Assembly (NCBI RefSeq): GCF_016613535.2
Contig: NZ_CP071518.1
Coordinates: 1,798,001 to 1,862,000 of the forward strand
Direction: 5' to 3'
DNA from: Lysobacter solisilvae
GTDB lineage: Bacteria > Pseudomonadota > Gammaproteobacteria > Xanthomonadales > Xanthomonadaceae
Length of the DNA: 64,000 nucleotides
The translations under genes were made by a program, and so were the position numbers. The notes below the pieces were generated by a model that saw only the letters and a program-made list of their open reading frames with translations, was not told where the DNA came from and made no database searches. Shown one piece after another: positions 27,564 through 35,722 of this stretch (position 1 is its first letter; each line of letters opens with the position of its first letter).

Positions 27564-28112
27564 TCACGTGGCGTCCTGCGCCGACAGCGCGCGCAGCAGG
27601 GCCGCGTGGTACAGCGGGTCCTTGTCGCGGAACACCGCCAGGCCTTCATCCAGGTCGAGGTTGAGGTAGGCCTCGGCGGCGTCCTCGCCGTCGTCCGCCT
27701 CGAAGATCAGCCGCAGGCGCGCCGGTTCACTGCGCAGGCGCGCGGGGTCGCTGTCCGTGCCGGCGATGGTCATGGCCACCTGCGCCACCATCGGGCCGGC
27801 GTCGTCCAGGCCGTAGGCGCTGGCGAGCAGGGCGAGGAAGGCGTCGCTGTCCTCGCCGACGCTGCGCAGGCAGCCGCCGCCCCAGTAGAGCGTGCGCTCG
27901 CTGTCGTCGAGCAGCTGCGGCGTCCAGGCCGGTTCCAGGTCCACGGCGAAGGCGCGCACGAGGCCGTGCACGCGGCCGCGGGCGATGACGGTCAGGCCGC
28001 CATCGTCGCGCCGGAAGGCGTCCTCGATCGGCAGACTGAGGTCGACGAAGTCCTCGTCGCGCTCGAGCACGCCGGCGCCGGGCTCGTCCTGCGGGGGCAG
28101 TGGCGAGTTCAT
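27564..28112 (-). CDS. Acidic hypothetical protein
   Basis: The 182-residue soluble protein is markedly acidic (for example VLERDEDFVDLSLPIEDAF and IFEADDGEDAAEAYLNLDLDE). It has no signal peptide, membrane segment or recognised motif. Length and composition suggest a conserved cytoplasmic protein limited to xanthomonads. It lies downstream of the small-membrane-protein pair on the same strand, 28 bp beyond the stop of the second gene, so it may be the last gene of that operon. Confidence 0.7.
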   Translation of the reverse strand: MNSPLPPQDEPGAGVLERDEDFVDLSLPIEDAFRRDDGGLTVIARGRVHGLVRAFAVDLEPAWTPQLLDDSERTLYWGGGCLRSVGEDSDAFLALLASAYGLDDAGPMVAQVAMTIAGTDSDPARLRSEPARLRLIFEADDGEDAAEAYLNLDLDEGLAVFRDKDPLYHAALLRALSAQDAT

Positions 28113-28140
28113 CGGACGGTGGACGCTGGGTTCGCCCGCA

Positions 28141-28290
28141 TCACAGGAAGCCGAGCATGCGCGGCCACAGCCAGGCGTTGGCCGCCAGCACCAGCAGGCC
28201 GATCACGGTCCAGCCCAGCGGGCCGATGCGCACGGGCTTGCCGGGCGGCGTAGGGGCGCCGGGATGCTCGTACGGGTCGTTGTCGCTCAT
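28141..28290 (-). CDS. Very small membrane protein, DPY-start family
   Basis: This 49-residue protein reads MSDNDPYEHPGAPTPPGKP, then one transmembrane helix (about residues 25-45), then a short tail. Its start overlaps the stop of the next gene upstream by 4 bp (ATGA), which argues that it is real and translated. It shares the DPY opening with the proteins at 6959 and 28287. Function is unknown. Confidence 0.7.
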   Translation of the reverse strand: MSDNDPYEHPGAPTPPGKPVRIGPLGWTVIGLLVLAANAWLWPRMLGFL

Positions 28291-28580
28291 GACGCCGGCC
28301 GCCTGCATTTCACTATGGCGGTGATTCCGATGCAGGCCATGGGAAGCGCACCGCCGCCAAGCCCCAGGATGCACAGGATCCGTCCCCAGCCGTGCGGATC
28401 GTCCACGCTGCGCCACAGGCCGAAGAGAAACAGCCCGCCGAGCAGCAGGCTCCAGCCCAGCACGATCCAGCCCAGGTAAAACCACAGCCGCGTCCAGCCG
28501 CTGCGCGGGTCTTCGGCACTGCCGCGCCAGGTGGGCGGCAGTGCACGCGATGGAATGGAATAGGGATCGGGCGCGTTCAT
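28287..28580 (-). CDS. Small membrane protein, DPY-start family
   Basis: The 97-residue protein starts MNAPDPYSIPSRALPPTW. It has two hydrophobic helices at about residues 33-54 and 66-90 and a basic C-terminus. It overlaps the 49-residue gene downstream by 4 bp, so the pair is translationally coupled. Topology resembles the 102-residue protein at 6959-7267. It may be a small membrane regulator or assembly factor, but nothing in the sequence says which. Confidence 0.75.
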   Translation of the reverse strand: MNAPDPYSIPSRALPPTWRGSAEDPRSGWTRLWFYLGWIVLGWSLLLGGLFLFGLWRSVDDPHGWGRILCILGLGGGALPMACIGITAIVKCRRPAS

Positions 28581-28620
28581 TGCCTGTGCGGCGTTGGTGA
28601 GGCCCGACTCCCGCTGCGCG

Positions 28621-28690
28621 TGGCCCGGGTGCGCTGCGCTTACCCGGGTTACCGCTTGTCCCGCGGAGCCCGGGTTACCCGGCGGCCGCA
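28621..28690. repeat. Dispersed repeat, second copy
   Basis: The segment cccgggtgcgctgcgcttac (about 28624-28643) is shared with 6932-6953. Its inverse-like partner cccgcggagcccgggttacccg follows at about 28652-28673. The pair forms a hairpin-capable intergenic element between the nucleoside transporter stop and the small membrane-protein operon. Confidence 0.65.
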
Positions 28691-28700
28691 TCGGCAGCCC

Positions 28701-30203
28701 TTACCCGAACGTACTCAGCACACCCGCGATCGTCGCCGTCATGAACGTGGCGATCGAACCGCCGAGCACGGCGCGCATGCCGAAGCGGGCCAGGTCGTGG
28801 CGGCGTTCGGGGGCCAGGCCACCGATGCCGCCGATCTGGATCGCGATCGAGCTGAAGTTGGCGAAGCCGCACAGCGCGTAGGTGAGGATCAGGCGGGTAT
28901 GGGCGCTGATCGCCGCGCCGCCTTCGCCGACCGGGACTTCCGACAGCTGCAGGTAGGCGACGAACTCGTTGAGCACGATCTTCTGGCCGATCAGGCCGCC
29001 GGCGATGACGGCGTCCTCCCACGGCACGCCGATCAGCCAGGCCACCGGCGAGAGCAGCACGCCCAGGATGCTGCCCAGGTTGATGGCGATCGGCGTGGCG
29101 CGGCCGGTGTTGATCCAGGCGGTGAAGTGGGTCGCGTCGGCGAGGCCGGCGATGATCCAGTTGAGCATCGCGATCAGGGCGATGAAGGCCAGCAGCATCG
29201 CGCCGATGTTCAGCGCCAGGCGCAGGCCGTCGGCGGCGCCGGCGGCGGCGGCGTCGATGATGTTGGCGGTGGTCTTCTCCACGTGCATCTTGACCGAGCC
29301 GCGGGTGAGCGGCTCGCCGGTTTCCGGGATCAGGATCTTGGCGATCAGCAGCGTGGCCGGCGCGGCCATGATCGACGCGGCGAGGAAGTGCTTGGCGTAC
29401 ACGGCCTGCGCGACGGTGTCGGGGCCGCCCAGCAGCTGGATGTAGGTGGCCATCACGCCGCCGGCGATGTGCGCCATGCCGCCGATCATCATGGTCAGCA
29501 GTTCGGACTCGGTCATCTTGGGGATGTACGGGCGCACGGTCAGCGGCGCCTCGGTCTGGCCGATGAAGACGCTGGCGCACACGCTGGTGGTTTCCGCGCC
29601 GGACACGCGCATGACCTTGGTGATAGCCCACGCCATGCCCTGCACGATCTTCTGCATGACGCCGACGTGGTACAGCACGCCCATGAAGGCGGCGAAGAAG
29701 ATGACGGTGGGCAGGACCTGGAAGGCGAAGATGAAACCCAGCTTGCCCTGGTTGGTGAGCTCGCCGAAGATCATCTTCGAGCCTTCCATGGTGAAGCCGG
29801 AAATCGTCACGAAGCCCTTGGCCGCCGCGTCGAAGCCTTCACCGAACAGCGGGATCATCAGCACCGTGCCCACGCCAAGCATGGCCAGCGCCACGCGGCG
29901 GAGCAGCGCATCGTTGGCCCGCGCGTAGCGGCTGTGCGCGAGTACCAGCAGGCCCAGGCCGGCGATCAGCAACGACCACACCAGCGGGCGCCAGACCGGC
30001 GCGAAGCCGGGCAGGTTGGCTTCGATGGCGGGCACCTGCTTCGGCCCGAGCAGCACGGCGGAGGCAAAGGCCACCTGCAGCGCGATGCCGGTCAGGACCA
30101 GCCGCCAGTCGACCGCCTTCTTGTTGTTGGAGAACAGCCAGGCAATGCCGATGAGAACGGCCAGGCCAAACAGGCCGAAGCCTACGCGCGCGAATGCTTC
30201 CAC
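28701..30203 (-). CDS. nupC: NupC-type concentrative nucleoside transporter
   Basis: The protein is about 500 residues with ten or more hydrophobic helices. CNT signature segments include FGFIFAFQVLP-like GKLGFIFAFQVLPTVIFF, FIGQTEAPL (the conserved QTEAP motif), GGMAHIAGGV, GLIGQKIVLNEFVAY and YALCGFANFSSIAIQ. The last two match the NEF and ALCGFANF motifs. It imports nucleosides with H+ or Na+ across the inner membrane. I chose the GTG at 30203, where AGGGGA precedes VEAFARVGFG; an ATG at 30230 would add 9 residues. No nucleoside catabolic genes are adjacent apart from the distant ribokinase-family gene. Confidence 0.9.
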   Translation of the reverse strand: MEAFARVGFGLFGLAVLIGIAWLFSNNKKAVDWRLVLTGIALQVAFASAVLLGPKQVPAIEANLPGFAPVWRPLVWSLLIAGLGLLVLAHSRYARANDALLRRVALAMLGVGTVLMIPLFGEGFDAAAKGFVTISGFTMEGSKMIFGELTNQGKLGFIFAFQVLPTVIFFAAFMGVLYHVGVMQKIVQGMAWAITKVMRVSGAETTSVCASVFIGQTEAPLTVRPYIPKMTESELLTMMIGGMAHIAGGVMATYIQLLGGPDTVAQAVYAKHFLAASIMAAPATLLIAKILIPETGEPLTRGSVKMHVEKTTANIIDAAAAGAADGLRLALNIGAMLLAFIALIAMLNWIIAGLADATHFTAWINTGRATPIAINLGSILGVLLSPVAWLIGVPWEDAVIAGGLIGQKIVLNEFVAYLQLSEVPVGEGGAAISAHTRLILTYALCGFANFSSIAIQIGGIGGLAPERRHDLARFGMRAVLGGSIATFMTATIAGVLSTFG

Positions 30204-30452
30204 AAAGTCCCCTATATGCCGTGGCGGCATGAAGTCGCGGCAGGGTAGCGTGCAGGCGCGGTGCCGTCACCCCGGCGCCTCGCGGCTGCGGCTGGCGGGG
30301 ATGAAGGGCTCAGCGCGGGGAGCCTGGCGCGGTCGGGCGATGGCTTGACGCGGCGAGAGTCGCGCGGGCAGGGCGGGGGGGCCGCGAGGCGATCGTCGGG
30401 CCCGCGGCGATCGGAGGTCCGGGCCGGTGCGCCGGCCAGAAACGTCGCCGCC

Positions 30453-31589
30453 TCAGACGTCGCGGGCCACCGCGCGGTTGCGGCCTTCGCGCTTGGCCTG
30501 CTGCAGGCGCTGGTCGGCGCGGCGCAGCAGGCGCGACAGGTCGGCGCCCTCCTGCGGGTAGGTGGCCAGGCCGGCGCTCAGGCTCAGGCGGATCGCCTCG
30601 CTGCCGCGTTCGACCTCGAAGGGATGGTCGAGCAGCCGCCGGCGCAGGGATTCCACGCGTTCCCACGCCGTGCCGATCGGCTTGCGCATCACCAGCACGA
30701 ACTCCTGGCCGCCGATGCGCACCAGGTTCTCGTTGGGCTCGATGGCGTCGCGCAGCGTGGCCACCACGTGGCGCAACGCGCGGTCGCCGGCGCGGTGGCC
30801 GGCTTCGTCGTTGACGCGCTTGAAGTTGTCCAGGTCGATCAGCGCCAGCGACAGGCTGCCGCCGTCGCGCTGCGCGGCGTCCATCAGGCGCGGGATGCGG
30901 TGCGCGAGCCAGATGCGGTTGGGCAGGCCGGTGAGGCCATCGGTGCCGGACATCTCCACCACGCGCTGCATGCGGTAGGTGACCATCGCGGTGATCATGG
31001 TCACGATCACGATCAGCACCAGCCGCTGGATCTGTGCGCCGGGCGTCACCGAGCCGTAGTCGAGCGAGATCAGCTCCTCCGGCGAGGACGCCATCGCGAA
31101 CACGATCAGGATCAGCAGCCCGTACTCCACCAGGGCCAGCGCGCCGGCGAACAGGGTGACGCGGCCGTCGCTGCGCAGCGCGGTGAGCACGATCGCCATC
31201 AGGTAGCCGCACCAGACGACCATGCTGTTCAGGCCCGAGGGCAGGTGGTTGATCGCCAGCACGACCAGCACCAGGGTGGCGGCGGTCACGTCGAAGGCCG
31301 CACTGGCGAAGGGCAGCCAGCGATGCTGGCGGCGGCGCCGGGCGAGCACCAGCCAGACCTGGGCGAAGGCGTTGACGAACACCGCGCCGCCCAGGCCGAT
31401 CATCGTCTCGGTGACCGTGCCGCCGGTGACCGCGTTGATCAGCGGCAGCAGCAACAGCAGCAGGGCGATCACCGCGCGCAGCTGGGCGACCAGCAGTTCG
31501 CCGCCGGAGCCCACCTCGAGCATGATCTCGTCGGGCTGCCGCAGCAGCAGGCGGGTGATGTCGCGGATCTGGCGGAGCAGGGCCTGCAC
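30453..31589 (-). CDS. Membrane GGDEF-family protein with GGQEF variant active site
   Basis: The 378-residue protein has six hydrophobic helices (about residues 35-205) followed by a GGDEF domain (about 215-375) with GTDGLTGLPNR and IDLDNFKRVND. The signature reads GGQEF (residues 293-297), with Gln replacing the usual Asp/Glu at position three. The position of the inhibitory RxxD site reads EPNE, so no product-inhibition site is seen. Family knowledge predicts diguanylate cyclase activity for GG(D/E)EF; Gln may reduce or abolish it. It is monocistronic, with its own promoter facing the aldo/keto reductase gene. The sensed ligand is unknown. Confidence 0.87.
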   Translation of the reverse strand: MQALLRQIRDITRLLLRQPDEIMLEVGSGGELLVAQLRAVIALLLLLLPLINAVTGGTVTETMIGLGGAVFVNAFAQVWLVLARRRRQHRWLPFASAAFDVTAATLVLVVLAINHLPSGLNSMVVWCGYLMAIVLTALRSDGRVTLFAGALALVEYGLLILIVFAMASSPEELISLDYGSVTPGAQIQRLVLIVIVTMITAMVTYRMQRVVEMSGTDGLTGLPNRIWLAHRIPRLMDAAQRDGGSLSLALIDLDNFKRVNDEAGHRAGDRALRHVVATLRDAIEPNENLVRIGGQEFVLVMRKPIGTAWERVESLRRRLLDHPFEVERGSEAIRLSLSAGLATYPQEGADLSRLLRRADQRLQQAKREGRNRAVARDV

Positions 31590-31681
31590 GGAGACTCACC
31601 ACGCGGAAGGGGCCGGGGCGGGTAGCATGCCAGCATCTTCACCAGGCCATTCCATCAGGCCCTTTCACCAGGACCCTCCCC

Positions 31682-32665
31682 ATGATCTACCGTCGCCTTG
31701 GCGCTTCGGGCCTGCAACTGTCGGCCCTGTCCTTCGGAGCCTGGCTCACCTTCGGCGCCCAGGTGGGGCGCGGGACCTCGCGCGACCTGGTGGCCGCGGC
31801 CTGGGACCACGGCATCAACTTCTTCGACAACGCCGAGGGCTACGCCAACGGCGCCGCCGAACAGGTGATGGGCGACGTGATCGCCGACCTGCGCCTGCCG
31901 CGCGACGGCTTCTGCGTATCGAGCAAGGTGATGTTCGGCGCCGCGTCCGATCCGCGGCCCACGCAGAAGGGCCTGTCGCGCAAGCACGTCACCGACGCCT
32001 GCCACGACGCACTGCGCCGGCTGCGGGTGGATTACCTGGACCTCTATTACTGCCACCGCCCCGATCCGGACACGCCGGTGGAGGAAACCGTGTGGGCGAT
32101 GGACACCCTGATCCGGCAGGGAAAAGTGCTGTACTGGGGCACGTCCGAGTGGCCGGCCGCCCTGATCCGCGAGGCGCACAAGGTCGCCCGCGCCAGCCAC
32201 CTGCACGCGCCGACCATGGAGCAGCCGCAGTACAACCTGCTGCACCGCGAACGGGTGGAACTCGAATACGCACCGCTCTACAGCGAGTACGGCATGGGCA
32301 CCACGACGTTCTCGCCGCTGGCCTCGGGCCTGCTCACCGGCAAGTACGCCGCCGTCCAAGAGGGCGCTGCCGAAAGTCCGGCGCGGCTGGAGCGCGAGGG
32401 CATGGGCTGGCTGCAGCGCATCGTGGTGGGCGACAGCGGCGATCGCCGGCTGGAGCGCGCGGCGAGGTTCGCCGCGACGGCGCGCGAGCTGGGCCACGCG
32501 CCGGCCACGCTGGCCATCGCCTGGTGCCTGCGCAATCCGCACGTCTCCAGCGTGATCCTCGGCGCCAGCCGCGTCGAGCAGCTGCTGCAGAACCTGGATG
32601 CCCTGACGCTGCTGCAGCGGGCCGACGAGACGCTGTGGGCGAAGGTGGAGGCGGCGGTGGGATAA
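31682..32665 (+). CDS. Aldo/keto reductase (Kv-beta-like)
   Basis: The 327-residue TIM-barrel NADPH-dependent oxidoreductase has the catalytic tetrad Asp49 and Tyr54 in FFDNAEGYANG, Lys82 in SSKVMF and His125 in YYCHRPDPD. The C-terminal phosphate-binding part reads VILGASRVEQL. The MIYRRLGASGLQLSALSFG start is typical of the AKR6/7 branch related to voltage-gated potassium channel beta subunits and YghZ. It reduces aldehydes in the cytoplasm. It is a single gene, divergent from the GGDEF gene, with 92 bp between the starts. Confidence 0.92.
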   Translation: MIYRRLGASGLQLSALSFGAWLTFGAQVGRGTSRDLVAAAWDHGINFFDNAEGYANGAAEQVMGDVIADLRLPRDGFCVSSKVMFGAASDPRPTQKGLSRKHVTDACHDALRRLRVDYLDLYYCHRPDPDTPVEETVWAMDTLIRQGKVLYWGTSEWPAALIREAHKVARASHLHAPTMEQPQYNLLHRERVELEYAPLYSEYGMGTTTFSPLASGLLTGKYAAVQEGAAESPARLEREGMGWLQRIVVGDSGDRRLERAARFAATARELGHAPATLAIAWCLRNPHVSSVILGASRVEQLLQNLDALTLLQRADETLWAKVEAAVG

Positions 32666-32942
32666 CTCCCGGCGGCGGGACGCGTCGGTGACTGTCGCGG
32701 CGCCGATTCGCCATCGCAGTGCGATCAGCCCGGGTCGTTGCCGCCGCCATCGCCGCAGTTGCCGATCGGGCGGCTGAAGCGGCCGATGATGTTAATCCTG
32801 GCAAGGTCCGTTCGTTGCCCGAGCAGCCGATGCCCGTGCTGCATGCCGCGTCGTCATCGGAAATTGCCCGACATCCGGCGGCTCGCGATGTCGTGGTTCC
32901 GGGCCCGCGCGCGAGCCCGGCCATGCGCCTCGCTTGACGGAC
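32666..32942. other. Non-coding region upstream of hemP
   Basis: No gene is supported. Long open frames here are arginine/alanine-rich shadows. The right end runs into the Fur-box promoter. Confidence 0.4.
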
Positions 32943-32945
32943 AAA

Positions 32946-32960
32946 TGAGAACGATTATCA
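32946..32960 (+). promoter_or_regulatory. Fur box upstream of hemP
   Basis: The 15-mer tgagaacgattatca matches the 7-1-7 Fur consensus tgataatnattatca at 12 of 14 specified positions. It lies 30 bp before the hemP start codon, where it would cover the promoter. It predicts iron repression of hemP. The region is visibly AT-richer than its surroundings. Confidence 0.75.
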
Positions 32961-32990
32961 TCTGGAGCACACCCCGACCGAGCCACGTCC

Positions 32991-33188
32991 ATGTCGCTGC
33001 GCCCGATCCTGCATGTCGCTTCCCGCCCGGCCCCGCCGGTCACCACGATGTCTTCCGCGGCACCGCAGCAGCCTTCGATCGAAAGCAACAAGCTGCTGCG
33101 CGGCACCCGCGAAGTGCTGATCCGGCACGGCGGTGAAACCTACCGACTGCGCCATACGCGCAACGACAAGCTGATCCTGACCAAGTGA
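32991..33188 (+). CDS. hemP: Hemin uptake protein HemP
   Basis: The 65-residue protein ends with the HemP pattern: LLRGTREVLIRHGGETYRLR followed by HTRNDKLILTK. HemP (HmuP) proteins are small regulators or helpers of haem uptake, needed for transcription of haem receptor genes in several proteobacteria. The start at 32991 gives a slightly long N-terminus; an internal ATG at 33048 would give 46 residues. A Fur box precedes it. No haem receptor, TonB or HmuTUV gene follows, so it is an orphan in this window. Downstream lies a run of degenerate tandem repeats. Confidence 0.85.
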   Translation: MSLRPILHVASRPAPPVTTMSSAAPQQPSIESNKLLRGTREVLIRHGGETYRLRHTRNDKLILTK

Positions 33189-33262
33189 CTGTGACCAGGT
33201 GACTCTGACCAGGGGACTGTGACCAGGTGTTCCTGATCAAGGGATCCCGATCGAGGGATCCT
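33189..33262. repeat. Degenerate short tandem repeat after hemP
   Basis: Starting at the hemP stop, a 13-14 bp unit of the type gtgactgtgaccag recurs three to four times (gtgactgtgaccag, gtgactctgaccag, gggactgtgaccag). It then decays into gtgttcctgatcaa and gggatcccgatcg. It looks like a slippage-prone tandem array. It lies outside the coding region, immediately 3' of hemP. Confidence 0.7.
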
Positions 33263-33341
33263 GATGGAGCGCTTGTGTTGGAGTGCTCCTGGAAAGGCAG
33301 CACCTGTGCGACCGGCCGCCGCCGTGCGGTTGTCATCGCGC

Positions 33342-33407
33342 CATAGGGCGGGTCTTGACCCGCCACTCCGCGACGTCCGCCACCGGCGGGTCAAGACCCG
33401 CCCTATG
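33342..33407. repeat. Long inverted repeat (23-bp arms)
   Basis: Arms at 33342-33364 (catagggcgggtcttgaccc...) and 33385-33407 are perfect reverse complements around a 20-bp loop. The motif gggcgggtcttgacccgcc is itself nearly palindromic. It lies between hemP and the terminator of the opposite operon. It resembles REP-type elements; there is no U-tract. Confidence 0.75.
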
Positions 33408-33463
33408 AAATGCGCGCGTCGGCCGGCCTGTGGCCCGCCCGCCCGCGCATGCCCGCCACCAAA

Positions 33464-33505
33464 AACACAACGCCCCGCGACAGAGATGTCGCGGGGCGTT
33501 GTGTT
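33464..33505 (-). terminator. Rho-independent terminator of the sigma/PDZ operon
   Basis: A perfect 19-bp stem (33464-33482 with 33487-33505) closes a gaga loop. On the leftward strand the stem is followed by a T-run (33465-33461 read as TTTTT). It lies about 80 bp past the stop of the PDZ-protein gene and should end that transcript. Confidence 0.85.
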
Positions 33506-33584
33506 GATGCGGACCAGGATCCTCGGGGCCCGGGCGACGCTGCGCCGCGTCGATCCGGGAGGACGCATCACAAACCGGGTTGCG

Positions 33585-34811
33585 TCAAAGCAATGTGTCC
33601 GACGGCGGTGGCGGGGCCGCTGGCGGTTCCGGCGGTGCGGGCGGTGCGGCGGGAGCCGGCGGCGGTGACGGCGGGGCGACCAGTGCGCGCGGCGTCGCAT
33701 GCGCACGCGGTGCCGCCGGGGGCGCCGGCGGGGTGGGCGGCGCGGGCGGCGCGGCCAGCGCATGCGGTGCGGCGTGCGCGCCCGGCGCGGGTGGCGCGGG
33801 CGGTGGCGTCGGCGGCGTGGGCAGGCGAAGCATGCGGCGCTCCGGCATGGTCATCGTGGTCGTGGCGCGGCGACGATCGCGCAGGTATTCCACCGGCACG
33901 GCCGAGCCCGGCTTGTGCGTGTGGGCGGCCGACATCACTTCGCGTGGCGTGTTGACGTCCTTGCCGTCGAGCTTGAGGACCACGTCGCCTGGCTGCAGGC
34001 CGCCCATGCTGTCGGGCAGGCTCAACACCAGCACCCCGCGGTCGGTGCCGAAATAGCGGCCCAGGACGGGGTCGACCGAAGCCAGGTTGAGGCCGTTCCA
34101 GCGGAAGGCCTCCTCGAGCAGATCCATCCGGCAGTCTTCATCGCGGCAGGGTGCGCCGCGGTCGAGGCGGACGATCTCGCGATGGACGTCGGGGGCCACG
34201 CCGGCGGGCGCGACGCGCACCATCTTCGCCGACACCATCCGCTCGCCGTCGGCCGAGAAGCTCACCTGCGGCTCGCCGTGGAAAGACATCATCTGCTCGC
34301 CGTCATGGACCATCAGCATGTGTTCGCCCATGCGCGGGGTGACGTTGACCTTGGCCGCGCGTCCGTCGCGCAGGTAGCCGATCGCCACCGGCTTGCCGGC
34401 TTCGATCCGGCGCAGCCGGGCGCGGGCGTCGGCCAGCCGGGCCTGGCCGGTGGCACCGGCCAGGGACTTGCCGTTGATGGTGGTCAGGCGGTCGTCGGCG
34501 CGCAGCCCCGCGGCATGCGCGGCGCTGTCGGGCGTGACGGCGGCGATCTGCACGCCCTCGCCTTCGACGGGTTCCAGGATCACGCCCAGCACCGGGCCGC
34601 GCATCATCTGGCTTTCGATGACCATGTCCGGCTCCTGGCCCACGTGCTTGGACAGTTCGGCCACGCGCGCGGCGGCGCGATGCAGGTCGGCGCGGGCGGC
34701 TTCCAGTTCGGCTTCCTGGGCGGCGTCGGTGGAGGCCGCGTGGACCGACGCGCCGCCGACCGCCAGGACGATCGCGAGGGCCAGTGGGGCGATTACAGGC
34801 AGGCGTTTCAT
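33585..34811 (-). CDS. Periplasmic PDZ-domain protein with Pro/Ala-rich tail
   Basis: The 408-residue protein starts at ATG 34811 with a signal peptide (MKRLPVIAPLALAIVLAVGG, cleavage near VHA-A). A short coiled segment (residues about 30-60) precedes a first PDZ domain (about 70-155, LGVILEPVEGEGVQIAAV). A second PDZ-like domain lies at about 240-315 (GVLVLSLPDSMGGLQPGDVVL). The last ~75 residues are almost only Pro, Ala, Thr and Ser. There is no protease triad. It is co-directional with the sigma and anti-sigma genes upstream and probably belongs to that envelope-stress regulon. The tail could cross the cell wall or bind partners. Confidence 0.85.
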   Translation of the reverse strand: MKRLPVIAPLALAIVLAVGGASVHAASTDAAQEAELEAARADLHRAAARVAELSKHVGQEPDMVIESQMMRGPVLGVILEPVEGEGVQIAAVTPDSAAHAAGLRADDRLTTINGKSLAGATGQARLADARARLRRIEAGKPVAIGYLRDGRAAKVNVTPRMGEHMLMVHDGEQMMSFHGEPQVSFSADGERMVSAKMVRVAPAGVAPDVHREIVRLDRGAPCRDEDCRMDLLEEAFRWNGLNLASVDPVLGRYFGTDRGVLVLSLPDSMGGLQPGDVVLKLDGKDVNTPREVMSAAHTHKPGSAVPVEYLRDRRRATTTMTMPERRMLRLPTPPTPPPAPPAPGAHAAPHALAAPPAPPTPPAPPAAPRAHATPRALVAPPSPPPAPAAPPAPPEPPAAPPPPSDTLL

Positions 34812-34876
34812 GTGGGGAGCTCCGCGTGGTGGCGTTCGAATGCGAGTTGCAGGGGACGTCTGAAAAAGGTGTTGGT

Positions 34877-35722
34877 CTAGTCGACGCTGACCAGGCCGGT
34901 GTCGAGCAGCATTCCCTGCGCGGCCAGCCAGCGTTGCGTGGATTCCAGTCCGGCCAAGTGCTCCAGCGCATCCACGCGCTGCTGCCACAACGCCACGCGC
35001 CGCGTGTCGTCCAGTCCGGGGCGCTGCAGTTCGGTGTCGAGCCGCGCGAGGGTGTCTTCCAGTTCGCCCGAGATGAACGCGCCGGCCGGGCTGCTGACGC
35101 GGTCATCGCGGGCCAGTGCGACCAGGGCCTGGAGTCGCTGCGAGCGCAGCCGCAGTTCCTCGAGCGTGTCGGCGGTCGACGGGACGGCCGGAACCTGTGC
35201 GATGCGGGCCAGGTCGAGGGTGGCGACCAGCTGGTCCGTGGCGCGGCGCGCGCGCTGGCGGTCCACTGCGGACGGTGCGATCTCCAGGCCGGGCAGCGCG
35301 CGCTGCGCCAGTTGCAGCTGGGTCGGCGCCGGGGCGTCGGCCGCACGGGAGGCCGGTGACGTCGTCGGCGTCCGGGCCTGCGTCGCGGGTGCGATCGTCG
35401 CTGCCGGCGTGTGCGCATCGACCGCGGTGGCAACGCGCGGGCCGGGCGTGGGCGTCGCCGGTGTCGCGCTGCCCCGCATCGCGTCGTTCAACATCGGCGC
35501 GACGATGACCAGGGCCAGCACGGCGGCGCTGGCGAGCCCGACCGCCCAGGTGCCGCGACGATCGCGGCGCGGGGCATCGGCCTGGCGCGCGCGTGCCTGC
35601 AGGGCCTGTTCGAAACGGCGCCGGCTGTCGGTGGGCGGCGCTTCCAGCGGCAGCTGCGCGAAGGCCTCCGCCCAGTCCATCGGGGCACCTTCGCCGCGGC
35701 GGGGATTGGAGGAATCAGGCAT
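34877..35722 (-). CDS. Putative anti-sigma factor (single-pass membrane protein)
   Basis: The 281-residue protein has a cytoplasmic N-terminus (MDWAEAFAQLPLEAPPTDSR at about 15-34), one transmembrane helix (about 58-78) and a periplasmic domain. The periplasmic part is Thr/Pro/Ala-rich at first (80-135) and then helical. Its start overlaps the sigma-factor stop by 8 bp. Position and topology match anti-sigma factors of ECF systems, though no zinc-binding HxxxCxxC motif is present, so the fold is unconfirmed. It probably holds the ECF sigma at the membrane until an envelope signal arrives. Confidence 0.75.
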   Translation of the reverse strand: MPDSSNPRRGEGAPMDWAEAFAQLPLEAPPTDSRRRFEQALQARARQADAPRRDRRGTWAVGLASAAVLALVIVAPMLNDAMRGSATPATPTPGPRVATAVDAHTPAATIAPATQARTPTTSPASRAADAPAPTQLQLAQRALPGLEIAPSAVDRQRARRATDQLVATLDLARIAQVPAVPSTADTLEELRLRSQRLQALVALARDDRVSSPAGAFISGELEDTLARLDTELQRPGLDDTRRVALWQQRVDALEHLAGLESTQRWLAAQGMLLDTGLVSVD

